Shown: piece after piece, positions 8,587 to 19,880 of the stretch
Layout of the letters: each line of letters starts with the position of its first letter
How positions within the stretch are numbered: the stretch's first letter is position 1
Source of the DNA: Beverwykella pulmonaria
Taxonomy: Eukaryota > Ascomycota > Dothideomycetes > Pleosporales > Melanommataceae
Direction: 5' to 3'
Assembly (NCBI GenBank): GCA_001599595.1
Contig: BCHH01000004.1
Coordinates: 2,370,642 to 2,434,641 of the forward strand
Length of the DNA stretch: 64,000 nt
The notes under the pieces: generated by a model
Told to the model about the DNA's origin: nothing
Seen by the model: the letters and a program-made list of their open reading frames with translations, nothing else
Databases searched by the model: none
Program-made: the position numbers and the translations under genes

Positions 8587-9219
8587 ATGGCAGCCGCAAT
8601 CAGAGCCCTCAATGCGAAGATACGCTCGAATAAATACACTGATTACTTCTGCTCGACCCGTACGTATGCTCCACGCGACACAATTGTCAATCCCGGCATC
8701 GGGAAGAGCTCTTACGAACGACGAATTGGAGTCGTAAGAGTTCGTGAATGCATCCGCTGACACACGGAATAGACTTCTGGGGCCCGGCAAGTAACTTTGG
8801 TATCCCGATTGCGGCGGTCGCGGATATGACGACTAAGGATCCCGAGATGTGAGTCTTTACTCTAAATCCTCACTCTCTCACTCTAATCCTCCTCCTCCTC
8901 CCTCCCTCCCTCCTTCTACCCTTTTCTTCTAAACACGCATATTAACGTTCCCAGCATCTCCGGCCCCATGACACTGGCCCTCTCCTGCTACTCGGCCGTC
9001 TTCATGCGGTACGCGCTCGCCGTCCAACCCAAGAACTACCTCCTCTTCGGCTGTCACTTTATCAACTGCGCCTCGCAGCTCACGCAAGGATACCGGTTTC
9101 TAAATTATTGGAATTTTGGCGGTAGGGAGATCGCGGAGAAGGCCAAGGCGGGGGCCGCAGCTGCGCAAGGGAAGATTGGGGAAGGCGTGGAGAAGGCAAG
9201 GGATGTGGTGGGGAAGTAG
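8587..9219 (+). CDS. mpc1: Mitochondrial pyruvate carrier subunit 1
   Basis: Three exons, 8587-8659, 8773-8848 and 8955-9219, encode 137 residues. The product has the MPC family core: FWGPASNFGIPIAAVAD, ISGPMTLALSCYSAVFMRYA and PKNYLLFGCHFINCASQLTQ followed by GYRFLNYW, closely matching yeast Mpc1. The carrier is a heterodimer in the mitochondrial inner membrane that imports pyruvate; a partner MPC2/3 gene is not in this window. The C-terminal tail is Ala/Lys-rich and probably helical. Intron 1 (113 nt) has GTACGT and intron 2 (106 nt) GTGAGT with a long pyrimidine run of CTCC repeats. The first ATG gives a short N-terminus typical of the family. Confidence 0.94.
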
Positions 9220-9561
9220 TTTGGAGGGTATGGATGCGAATGCGGACAGAGGCGGGATCGAGGTGGGATTGAGGAGTAATTTTTCCAAAAAGGCGGAGAG
9301 GTTGTGGTGGATGGGTGTATGAGTGGATAGATGTATTGGGTTGGCCGCTAATTCATCGGATGCATCTTGTGTTCAGGCTTGTCACAATAGAACCTTTTCG
9401 GCAAGACCAGGCTAAGTGTTAGGGAATAGGTTTCTTCAAACTTCAATCGATGTATGCGATACTATCACAATATTTTACCATGGCGCTAAGACCTCGAATG
9501 AGAGTAAGGAACAGCCCTCTTATAGACCAGTTCCTCTATTCTCCATTGCCAACACGTATCT
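9220..9561. other. Convergent intergenic region MPC1 / PEX1
   Basis: The 3' ends of MPC1 and PEX1 face each other here. The interval would contain both terminators; nothing else is seen. Confidence 0.6.
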
Positions 9562-12500
9562 CTACATCAGACTCGACCTCCCCCCAATCTCACTACCTCC
9601 CTGCCCACTCGGCATCTCCCCGTTCCTGCCCACCAAAAACTCCTTATAAATACCCTCCAGCCTCCTCCGTTCTTGCTTCGAAATACTCGCCCGCGTTGTT
9701 TCCAACGAACTCTCAATATGTTTCCATCGAATCTCAGGCTCCTTGCTCCCTTGCTCCTCCTTCTCTCTCTCTTCCTTCCCATCCATGCTCGGCCGTCGAT
9801 GCTGCAACTGTTTCTGCTTCCTGCGCATCGCCTGCAGCGTCGCGATCTTTGATGCTATCATTGCCCGCTCTGTAAGTTGTGACGACGGCAGCGGTTTGTT
9901 TGCATCAGGTTCTGATTTTCCATCGCCGAAGCGAAAGTGTGTGAACTCTGGAATACCTCCCTCCTTCCCAGGCTTACTGGTCCCGTTTGTAGCAGAGGCC
10001 TTCTTCGGCCCCATCTTCGTTGGGTCGCCTTGCTCTGAGTCACCGAGGACGTCGTGGATAGCTTCAAGCTGCGCATTGTAGACTACGGCTTGCAGATCGG
10101 CGCCGGAGTAGCCCTCAGTTCGTTGCGCGATCTCGCGTAGATTCTCGCCGGAATAGCCACTTTCGAGGAGGCTGGGTGCAAGGTTCAGACTCCGTGTTAC
10201 GGCTTTGAGGATGTCGATGCGCTCTTCTAGCCCTGGGAGGTCACAAATCAAGCTTTTGTCCAGACGACCCGGGCGGAGGAGAGCGGGGTCGATTAGGTCT
10301 GGCCGGGATGTGGCGGCGAGAACGTATACGCCTGATAGGCCTTCTGCGCCGTCCATCTGTGTGAGCAATTGATTGACTACGCGATCTGTTACGCCTGTAG
10401 AGTCATGGCCACGCTTCGGCGCGATACTGTCGAATTCGTCGAAGAAAAGGACACATGGCCTGGCTGCTTCTGCGCGCTCGAAGAGATCTCGGACCGACTT
10501 CTCCGACGCTCCAATGTATTTGTTCAAGATTTCGGGGCCTTTGACGGAGATGAAGTTCAGCCCACATTCACCTGCTACTGCGGATGCAAGTAGTGTCTTG
10601 CCGCAACCGGGGTATCCATATAGCAAAAGACCGGATCGTAGACGGAGAGGGCATTGTGCAAAAATCGGAGCGTAGGTTGTGGGATACTGGAGGGTTTCCA
10701 TGAGGATTTGGCGAGTTGAATGAAGTCCTCCAATCGAGTCCCATCTAGTGGTTGAAGATTGCAATGTCACATTACGGAGGGAGGCGGGGGTGAAGCCAGA
10801 GAGTGCTTCGGTGTAGTCTTTCCTAGAGAGCATGACGGAAGTGGAGTTGGAAGAGTCAGTGACAGAGCGTATCAGAGCTTCGTTGCGAGCGCGTGAAGTG
10901 AGGAGGACAAGGTCGCCGGGCATGTAGCCATCTGTCTGACCGGCGAGTTCGAGGAAGTCAATAGCAGGGTCGATTACGAATCCGTCTGCTTCTTGGATAG
11001 TATCGTGCTGTATGCTGGACACGCTTGGTTGGCTTCGATGGGATGTGCTTGGACGGCTAGACGAAGGCGAGGGTGGGAAGGCGTGTCCAGATGAAGAAAT
11101 TCCGTTCGAAATCTCCTTTTGGTCTTGTGGTTTCTCGTCTTGGTGTGCGAGCATTTCAAGGACCTTCCTTCTCCCATCCTTGTTCGGCGCCTTCAAACTG
11201 ATGATCTCCCGAACGATGTGTCCACCGACAATGACGTTATTCAATGACTCTTTACCTTGTGCCGTTGCCAGTAGTACGACACCAGAGTCCATCGAACAGT
11301 ATTGTCTAACAATCGTAATGATGCTCTCGCTGATATGCCGACTTCGTCCATTCTCGTTGCCTACTTGCAATTCCGTCTCTGCAGGACAGAGCTTGTCCAG
11401 GTCATCTAGGATAACTATGGCATTCCCGCCGGACCGTGCACCCCATGAAGCAGAGGCAAAGAGCCGGTTGAGCGTATCCTTGATCGTCGCTACCCGAGTT
11501 TCGTCGGTGACCAGTTTGCGGCAAGGGAAGTAAATGGTGTTAAAGAGGAACTCAGTTCGCAGTTGGTGAGCGAGAAGTTGGGCACACTGCGTTTTACCGG
11601 CACCAAGTCCGCCACTCAGGAGTACCGACGAGTTATGTGTTAAATGTGACTTTAGCTGGGCAATCAGAGGGTCGATTCCAACTATTTTCGGAGGGACTGC
11701 GGACAACGGCTCGCCTTGCTGCGCGCCCTGGATCAGTCCCAGTGGCTGTGAAATCTCGGATCCTAATTCGATAGGTGGCTTTCTCTCAGGAAAGAGTACC
11801 CAAGACACTCCGGGCTGTGAATTTGGTGGATCAAATCTCACGATACCCCCTTTCCAACTCATCTCTGGGTCCTTTGAAGGGGGCAAAACCATCCCATCCG
11901 TGACAGGTCCGTCTAACAGCCCATTCTTTTTCCCGTACGTGGTCTTTATGCGTTGGATTGCGTCCTCCTGCTCTTGCTTGGACTCGCCGCCAAATTTGAG
12001 AGCCGTGTTGGCGTAAGTACCGGTAAGAGAAAAGGGAAATATCTTGATTGTTTTAATAATCGTTTCCTTGGACTCCTGGGTCTTCGAATTGGAATTCTGG
12101 GGCTTTAATGACGGTGGCTTTGCAGTCTGGCTGGGAGCACTTTCGATCCGAACGAGTCCCCCCACAAACCCTTCAAAGCCCAAAACTTTGCACAAGTTCG
12201 AGGAGAGGGCGACATGTCGGCTGTCAGGAGCATCCTCCCATATTCCAAGTTTTGCAACAATTCGAACAGCCATCTTCTCTTGCTCTTGTTCCTTCTGCAT
12301 GTCGACTGGCTCTTGCAGGCCTGCGGGCTTGATGACTGCTACTGATACCCATGTGACTCCTCTCAATGCTTTGGTAAGAATGACATCCTTATCGACCCAA
12401 ACTTTGAGGCATTCAGCATCAGCATCGTCCTCTTCGTCGAACCATTCCTGGGCTACACTTCGGTCTACGCCGCGGAGGAATACTGCCCCCCGACTAGCAT

Positions 12501-13350
12501 TTTCATCCCGACCACTGCGACGTCTAACAGTACTAGCGGCGCTCTTCCCGCTCTTTCGCGACGCACCGCCAACACTTCTACTTTCTCGGGCCGAGCTTCG
12601 GTCGGCTTTCTGACGGATTTTAGGGGCAACTATGACTTCTGCGTCGCTAGATATCTTTACAAAAGGCGAGCCTGCAGGTGGGGCAGGAATGACCGAGGTC
12701 ACAATTATGTTGGCATTCGTGGTTGGAGAGAGATGAAGTGTCAATGGGTGTGGAGACTGGGCCTGGGGATTGGGAAGCGCGCGTATCTGTCTGAGGAAGT
12801 TGAGTTCCAGAAACTGAGCATGCAATTCGATCATCTCCCAGTCCACGGGTGTTAATGGCTCGATGTTGATAGTATGTGCCTGCGGAGGGTCCAGGTGCAA
12901 TGAAATCGACACCTTATGTCCTTCGTTCAGTCCTATCAGTCGAGCAAAGGTTGCATCGACTTCCACCGTTTGTATTTCTTGCTCTCTTGCGGCAGGCCCA
13001 CCTCTACTACCACTCAAGCCGTCGCGGCCCACCACTGGCGCAAGCTTGCGCTTGCTCTGCATGCCGGTCCATCCTACGAAGACAGATTTTGAAGGCGAGG
13101 AATTCTTGGAGTCTGAGGCGCCGGGCGGAGGAGGCTGGCGGTATGAGAGTTCAACAACCACATTCTGGGCGATCTAGAGCGCCTGTCAATTACAGTTACG
13201 GGGAGGCAGTACGTAGATACTCACAGTGTTCGCGCTAACCAAGATGGAAACCAATGAGGAAGGCAAGTTGACAAGGCAGTTTTTCAGGGATTGCTGGAGC
13301 GCGACTTCAGCTTGGACGGTCTGCCCGGCGGGCTTCTTTACAGGTGCCAT
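9562..13350 (-). CDS. pex1: Peroxisomal AAA ATPase PEX1
   Basis: Two exons, 13350-13225 and 13173-9562, joined by a 51-nt intron, encode 1245 residues. The N-terminus (MAPVKKPAGQ, then SLKNCLVNLPSSLVSILVSA) begins the PEX1 double-psi-barrel N-domain. Two AAA modules follow. D1 has a Walker A, GGLGAGKT, near residue 565 and a Walker B-like VILDDLDK. D2 has GYPGCGKT near residue 896, FFDEFDSIAPKRG near 955, and a full second region of homology ending LLRPGRLD. D1 is the less conserved module, as usual in PEX1. The protein works with PEX6 as a hexamer that extracts ubiquitinated PEX5 from the peroxisome membrane. The C-terminus has a charged coiled segment (KEEREKEEQGSKEPE). The start is set by the upstream exon; beginning inside the long exon would remove part of the N-domain. 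Confidence 0.95.
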
Positions 13351-13635
13351 GGTGTGTGAGCATGAGGCGTGAGGAAGACGGCCATCGCATCTTGAAATGA
13401 ATGCTAGCTGAGCTCCGCCGACAACCTCGGCTGCTCCCTGGGTCACGTGCAGTATGCGCTTCCTAAGCGAGCGGCAAAGGTGGCCAATCAGAAAAATGGC
13501 CTGCCGAACGCGTCGCGAACACGCTCGATCGCCCAGCCCCGTCTTCAACCCCCCTCCTCCTTCTTCGCGCCTCCAATTTCAAAAGCCTCCTCCGCGACGC
13601 TTCAAATCTTTACTCCGAATTGGTACTGAGAAGCA
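13351..13635. promoter_or_regulatory. Shared divergent promoter PEX1 / MCM7 with MCB-like site
   Basis: 285 bp between start codons. The palindrome ACGCGT (13508-13513), extended to ACGCGTCGCG, is the MluI cell-cycle box bound by MBF in yeasts and is expected for G1/S transcription of MCM genes. A CACGTG E-box lies at 13444-13449, nearer PEX1. Motifs are seen directly; regulation is inferred. Confidence 0.5.
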
Positions 13636-16281
13636 ATGGCGCTTCTTACTGAGAGATCCTTCGTCAAGTACGATGAACAGGAAGGTTTGTGTACTCGACA
13701 CCAAAGCCAAATCGCATCGTTGCTAATGGAATGCTCCTTTAGCTGCATTTGTGGACTTCCTCCAGAACTTCAAATCTTCCTCAACCGAAGCTGCTGATCA
13801 ACTCGAGGCTTTGAACATCAACGGCGATGGCGACAGTGACGAGTATGACATGGTCGACGATGCAGACGATCCTGCAACGAACACCAGGCGCAACGAACAC
13901 GCTAAAGCGAAATACATGCGGATGCTACAGGACGTGGCGGATCGGGCAAAGACGGAGATCATCATTGATTTGAACGATCTAGAAGCCGTGAGTGGAATTG
14001 CGGTGAAAGCGAGAGAGTGAGAGCTGATTGGGAACAGTATGAGAAAGCCACCTCGGACGACGAGCACCAGCTCAAGCTGATCGAGTCGATCGAGCGAAAT
14101 GCGCACCACTACATCGAAATCTTTTCTCGCGCTGTGGACAAGGTCTTGCCTTCACCTTCAAGAGAACCAAAGTACGGACTGCATCATCTTTTCCGAGGTC
14201 CATTGTTCTGACCTGCACAGTTTCAAGGATGACGTTTTGGACATTATAATGACCCAGCGATCCAAGCGTAATGAGAGGATGAGAGAAATGCAGGGAGGGG
14301 AAGAGGGCGCAGAACCCCCACCTGAGTCGATATTTCCCGCAGCCCTGACTCGTCGATACACTCTAAACTTCAAGCCGAGAATCCAATCCGGCTCGAGTAG
14401 CCAGCGTAACATGAAAGCCCTCGCCGTGCGGAACGTTCGAGGAGAACATCTTGGCCATCTCATCACTGTTCGTGGCATTGCGACGAGAGTATCAGACGTC
14501 AAGCCCTCTGTTCAAGTCAACGCATACTCCTGTGACCGTTGTGGATGCGAGATCTTCCAGCCGGTTACCACGAAACAATTCACTCCAATGGTGGAATGTC
14601 CGTCGGAGGAGTGCAAGCAGAACAACACCAAGGGTCAACTATTCCTATCCACGCGTGCTTCAAAGTTCCTCCCATTCCAAGAAGTCAAGATACAAGAGAT
14701 GGCGGATCAAGTACCTGTCGGTCACATTCCCAGAATGTTGGGTATCCATTGCCACGGTGCGCTGGTCCGGCAGATCAATCCAGGAGACGTGGTCGATGTG
14801 GCTGGAATCTTCCTTCCAACCCCATACACTGGTTTCAAAGCAATTCGTGCAGGCCTCCTGACGGACACTTACCTAGAAGCACAGCACGTAACGCAGCACA
14901 AGAAGGCATACGACGATATTATCCTTGCTCAACCTACCCTACGGCGGATGAATGAGCTCGAGAGAAGTGGCCAGCTTTACGAGTACCTTTCAAGATCCAT
15001 CGCTCCCGAAATCTTTGGTCATGCAGATGTAAAAAAAGCACTTCTCCTGCAACTTATAGGTGGTGTTACTAAGGAAGTCGGTGATGGCATGCGCATTCGC
15101 GGCGACATCAACGTCTGCTTGATGGGCGATCCCGGTGTTGCCAAATCTCAGCTTCTCAAGTACATCACAAAAGTCGCACCTCGTGGTGTCTACACCACTG
15201 GTCGTGGAAGCAGTGGCGTTGGTCTTACTGCCGCCGTTATGCGTGACCCAGTCACCGACGAGATGGTCCTGGAAGGAGGTGCTCTCGTTCTAGCCGACAA
15301 CGGCATGTGCTGCATCGATGAATTCGACAAAATGGATGACGGCGACCGTACTGCTATCCATGAGGTCATGGAACAGCAGACTATTTCCATCAGCAAAGCC
15401 GGTATCACGACAACTTTAAATGCCCGGACATCGATTCTCGCAGCGGCAAATCCTCTGTACGGACGTTACAACCCTAACATCTCTCCTGTGGAGAATATCA
15501 ACCTTCCTGCAGCATTGCTCTCTCGTTTCGACATTCTCTTCCTTATCCTCGATACCCCGGCTCGCGATTCAGACGAAGAGCTAGCCCGCCATGTTACATA
15601 CGTGCATATGCACAACGCTCACCCTGAACCTGCTGGAGGTGTTGTCTTTAGCCCTGCTGAGGTACGACAGTGGGTTGCTCGCGCTCGGTCGCATCGACCA
15701 ACTGTTCCCAAGGAGGTATCCGACTACATGGTTGGCGCCTACGTACGCATGCGGCAGCAGCAGAAACGGGACGAAGGTTCCAAGAAGGCCTTCACGCATA
15801 CCTCGCCGCGTACACTTCTTGGTGTCCTTCGTCTCGCGCAAGCTTTGGCACGTCTACGATTCGCCTCCGAGGTGATTTCCGAGGACGTAGACGAAGCGCT
15901 AAGGCTGATTGAGGTCAGCAAGGCCAGTTTGTATGCAGACGAGAACCGCAGAGATGATTACACTCCAAGCAGCAAGATTTATCATCTCATTAAGACCATG
16001 GAGGCCAGCGGTGCTGCTGCTATTGGCGACGGTGGTGAACTCGATCTTCGTAGAGTTCGGGAGAGGGTCCTGGCCAAGGGCTTCACCGCGGATCAGTTCG
16101 AGCAGGCTATCGACGAATATGCCATGTTGGACGTAAGTGCCCACTGTTATTGTAATCTTCTAGCCAGCTACAGAGAGCTAATTTTGTGTCACAGGTCTGG
16201 CAAACAACTGGCGAGGGTACTAGGCTGGTCTTTATCGAGGCCGGAAATGAGGATCTGGAAATGGATGACAATGACTTCTAA
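13636..16281 (+). CDS. mcm7: DNA replication licensing factor MCM7
   Basis: Five exons, 13636-13684, 13743-13987, 14038-14171, 14221-16132 and 16195-16281, encode 808 residues. The N-terminus ([20 protein letters not shown]) is followed by the MCM N-domain, with a zinc-binding pair CDRC and CPSEEC. The AAA core has Walker A GDPGVAKS (445-452), Walker [10 protein letters not shown] and the arginine-finger block SRFDILF. The run [20 protein letters not shown] and the histidine-rich HVTYVHMHN single out MCM7 among the paralogues. It is one of six subunits of the MCM2-7 replicative helicase loaded at origins in G1 and acting in the CMG complex. The last exon supplies the conserved tail [17 protein letters not shown]. 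Reading straight through the final intron would give a wrong C-terminus. Confidence 0.96.
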
Positions 16282-16814
16282 GCTGTGGCATGATAACCAT
16301 GGTAGCTGGGCGTTAAGGCGGCTTTGGCATTTTAGACCCCGTCGGTGTTGGATGGATGTCTAGACTTGACTACGGTCATGGCGCGGTCTGGATTCATAAA
16401 GTGTTCAACGTTATCATGGACCAATTCATTTGCAATTTCATGTCATGATAGGTTTTGCAGGCTCTGTGGTGGTCCCGCGCCTGTGGATATCGGTACGCCA
16501 AGCGGGTCGGCTTGCATTTCCAGCGTCCAAGCATCTTCACATTGTTCCTCTTCTATGGCCTCCAAAGTTGGCCCTGAACACTAAACTTTGCCAGACCCAT
16601 TTGGCTTCGTGAATTATTCGTCCGGTGAAATTACGCCACGCGTATATATTTTGTTGGAGGAAAAGCCACAACTTCCCACCTGCCTAAAACGGCCCACCGC
16701 GCGCTGTTAGTCGATAAGCATCCGGTCTCCCAAATTTGAAAATCCCCAGCCTCAAACCCTTTCCTCAACACTTGAAACTACCGTTTCTTCTCTGATCGCA
16801 TCGCCTCCGTCAAT
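16282..16814. other. Intergenic MCM7 to SHR3
   Basis: It contains the MCM7 3' region and the SHR3 promoter. An isolated ACGCGT occurs at 16638-16643. No gene is visible. Confidence 0.55.
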
Positions 16815-17469
16815 ATGGGTAAAGGAAACTCGTTCGCAACATTCCTCATTATTGGCCGTAAGTTTCCTCTAGGCTTCCGCAGCCTGTTCCCCAGGTTCTG
16901 GAGCTCTGCTAATAATTGCAATAGCGACCTGCTTCTTCCTAGGCATCCTGTTCTCGTCCTTCCCCTACGACTACAATGTTCTCTGGACGACACCTCCAGA
17001 TCGGGAGCACTACTTTAAGGTCCTCGAAGACCACATCAAGTTTCTCTACGCCTCACCTCCTGTAATAAGCCGCATCCTCCACATCGCAATCGGCACCGGC
17101 CTCATCGGGTTCATCACGAAGTTATACAAGGCGAGCGAGGCTAACATGCTGTTTGACGGCGCATCGCTCGTACTCTACATGGCTGGAATCACGGTCTACC
17201 TCACCAACATTGTCAAAGGCTTCAGGGTCGTGACGGCAGGAATCTATGGTAACGTGGACCCCGCACTCGAAGACGACAATGACTACGTTTCGAGAGAGGA
17301 CACCCTCAGGGTCTTTGCGGCGAGCAACACGATTCTGGCGCTTGTACTTGTGGGCGTCCTCACGCTGCAGGCTGGGCAGTGGTATGCGCTGCGGAAAGAG
17401 GAGGCCGAGATTGAAGGATTTGCAAAGGAGGCTGAGGAGAAGAGGAAGGCCGGGAAGAAGAATAAATGA
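16815..17469 (+). CDS. shr3: ER membrane chaperone SHR3
   Basis: Two exons, 16815-16857 and 16925-17469, encode 195 residues. Four hydrophobic segments are visible: FATFLIIGPTCFLGILF, ISRILHIAIGTGLIGFI, MLFDGASLVLYMAGITVYLT and FAASNTILALVLVGVLTLQA, followed by a lysine-rich cytoplasmic tail ending KRKAGKKNK, which includes a di-lysine type ER retrieval signal. This topology and the SSFPYDYNVLW and YLTNIVKGFRVV blocks match the SHR3 family. SHR3 is a packaging chaperone that keeps amino-acid permeases from aggregating in the ER and lets them enter COPII vesicles. The start is the first ATG and the intron splits a Pro codon. Confidence 0.92.
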
Positions 17470-18081
17470 GCTGGGTCATGCAGTAGCTTGTCCACGGTTT
17501 AGGGTGTTTGGGACCATGTTGTGCAATTCTAGCTATTATCTGCTTTTACTACTCAGCTTTATAATTGCTTGGAGGCGCTATCTTGAGATGACAGAAACCG
17601 TTGAAGAGCGCAATTGTAGGACATGGACGAGTTTCCGGTCTCGATCGCGTTAATGTCGTTCATCCATATGCCCGTACGTGGGTTTTGTAAGTGGCGTAGC
17701 TGTAACCTGAGAGAGTAGAAAATTGCAAGCAGTGGGTATCCCGCTTTACTTATCTCAATCATTTTATCGATCTCTCATTCCGCCAGTTGCTTTCTGTTCT
17801 GCCACCACAGCTGTCCTCGTTCTTGCTTCTTCTCGCACCGTGTCATTGACCTTTATCATGTGGTGTGTCACAGTGGCGGTAATTTTTGATGTTTACGTTG
17901 CAAATCTTCTCCCTAAGTATCTTCCTAGACAGTATTACTTTTCCATGAAAAATAACTCAGACGTGCGGTGCTATAGGAGGACTTAGTAGATATTCTCAAA
18001 CAACACACCAACGCCAACGCAACCTTAAACTCTTCAACCACTCCTCAACTCGTCACCACTACCAGCGCCAACACCACTACA
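17470..18081. other. Intergenic SHR3 to hypothetical gene
   Basis: An open stretch at 17723-17986 is hydrophobic but lacks a convincing start or codon character. The last 80 bp are CA-rich (for example aacaccactacaatg), as in fungal 5' leaders, and lead into the ATG at 18082. Confidence 0.5.
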
Positions 18082-18925
18082 ATGCTCTGCAGTTTCCGAG
18101 CCCCCTGTGGGCAAGGTCACCCTTTGAGCGCGACCGGGCCTGTATAGGTAAAGACCCTTGCCCAGGTGTCAAAGGATCGGAACACGGACCTGCAGAAGAA
18201 GTGTGAACCTCCTGCAGCACTGCCCGCTCAGTTTCGAGCCTACGTCACAAAACGCGACCATGTCCCAAATGGCGATCGAGTCAAGGATCTGAGCAGCGGC
18301 CTTGTGGGGTTCGGACATCGGTACAAGGGCAGCAACGGCGCTGGTGGTATCATCATACATACAAAGTTTCTTGTGCCGGTGTACACAAGCGGCCAGGCTA
18401 AGTCGCTGACACTCGTTTCTCGCAAGGAATCAACATCAGGAAGGAACTACGGACCTGGAGGGCGACCCTGGGAAGATAACGGCCGAGCTTGAGAGCAGTG
18501 CCCGCTCCTCAAGAATGCCCTCTGTTGAAACAGATGAGCAAGCGGACAACTTGGATGATCCTCGCGTCAAGCTTTCGAATCTCTTCTCATCGGGTTGTGA
18601 GGATGCTTCTCCAGGCCTCGCTGCTGACAACTCGCAACCGCCGCCACAATTTAAGTTTGAGCCTCGATCTGAAGCTCATCACCAGAGAGCTCCGCTTGTC
18701 AAGGAGTGCACACCATATGCAGTTGCGATTCAACTAGGGAGTGCTAGATTCAACTGGGAAGAGGCGGCACAATTCACCAGGGATCTTTTCAGCACTGGCT
18801 TAGATGGTTATGTTGCCCAGCAAGAGAAGGAACGTATCGTCACTCTTGCCAATAAGCGCCTTGACGAGTTCACCCAGCCAGTTGTCGAGGAAGATAAAGC
18901 ATATCGTTTTAAGCCACATAATTAG
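18082..18925 (+). CDS. Hypothetical protein, N-terminus unresolved (possible decaying gene)
   Basis: Two segments in different frames join neatly through a 46-nt intron at 18381-18426: donor GTACAC, a CTGAC branch-site match 13 nt before a GCAAG acceptor, and continuous reading after splicing. The combined product from 18148 to 18925 is about 243 residues. It has a basic first half (VSKDRNTDLQKKCEPP; GFGHRYKGSNGAGG) and an acidic, Ser-rich second half with helical EEAAQFTRDLFSTGLDGYVA near the end. The best ATG, at 18082 after a leader-like CA-rich run, is in the same frame but meets TAG at 18145-18147. So either a first intron is not recognised, the start lies elsewhere, or CAG has mutated to TAG and the gene is dying. 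No family is recognised. Confidence 0.45.
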
Positions 18926-19880
18926 GTTGACGACAAACGTGATAACAATCGAACTTGCGTTGCGTATATTGATATGTACACAAGGGAGGCGGCTAAGCGA
19001 TTCCATGGTCATGTCTTTGGATTACAAGTCGACATCAATCTTGCAATTGAGGACATTGATTGAAGGGCACTAGTACGTATCTATTGCATTTCGACGCACC
19101 AGAGGCCGACCCACTGGAATGCTGAGCTGCTTCCTGGCATCCCTACTTCAGGGAGACTGTCATGTTCAAGCTTTATCTGGGTCTTTCTTTTCAGCTGATT
19201 GTAATCAATCCTATGAACATACCATAATGTTTGTTGTTACTTTTCAACGCGAATGGTATTTTGCCGTTTTTCTGGGAACTAAAGAAACATAAGCTCACAA
19301 AGGCGGAATGGGAATTTGAGCGAAAGGATGGTTGAATGTTCCTTTGGTAGTCGTACAATGTGCTTGGGCATCTAATCGACCCATGCGGACATGAGCTGGG
19401 CGAAGCTTGGTTCTCAATTCGATTAGTGACCAATTGATCTCATGTTTTGGGTTGATGTTGGCCCTGACGGTTTTCATGAAATCAACGTTGGAAGCTCAGG
19501 TTGAGCGAAGTCGATTGGTCTGTGCTTCCCCACGTTTCCAACCTTGTGTCTCGCAGGAACACGAGCAAGCAACATGGGCTGCAACTCTATCGCCTCTGAA
19601 CCATCGACACAGCTCTACGGACAAGCCTCTGGTTGACCTCCAATCGTCTTTTCTCCCTGTGACTGTCCACATTAGCGAACCCCTTTCACCTGTCTAAGCT
19701 TTTCGGCGGTCGGAGCTTACCGCACATCTCACTTGCGGTCCCACCCATTCGCCATCCCCCACTTTCGCAAACCTTCGACTTAATTACGATTCAATGGGAT
19801 ACTTGATTCCTCCCCTTGCCTCCTCATTGAAAGACTGTGGATAGATGGGGACTGTGACGTCTGGCTTTCAGAGAAATATC
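18926..19880. other. Intergenic upstream of molybdenum cofactor sulfurase
   Basis: About 950 bp. Several short ORFs on both strands look accidental. The region before 19881 is the sulfurase promoter and leader; no motif is assigned. Confidence 0.55.
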
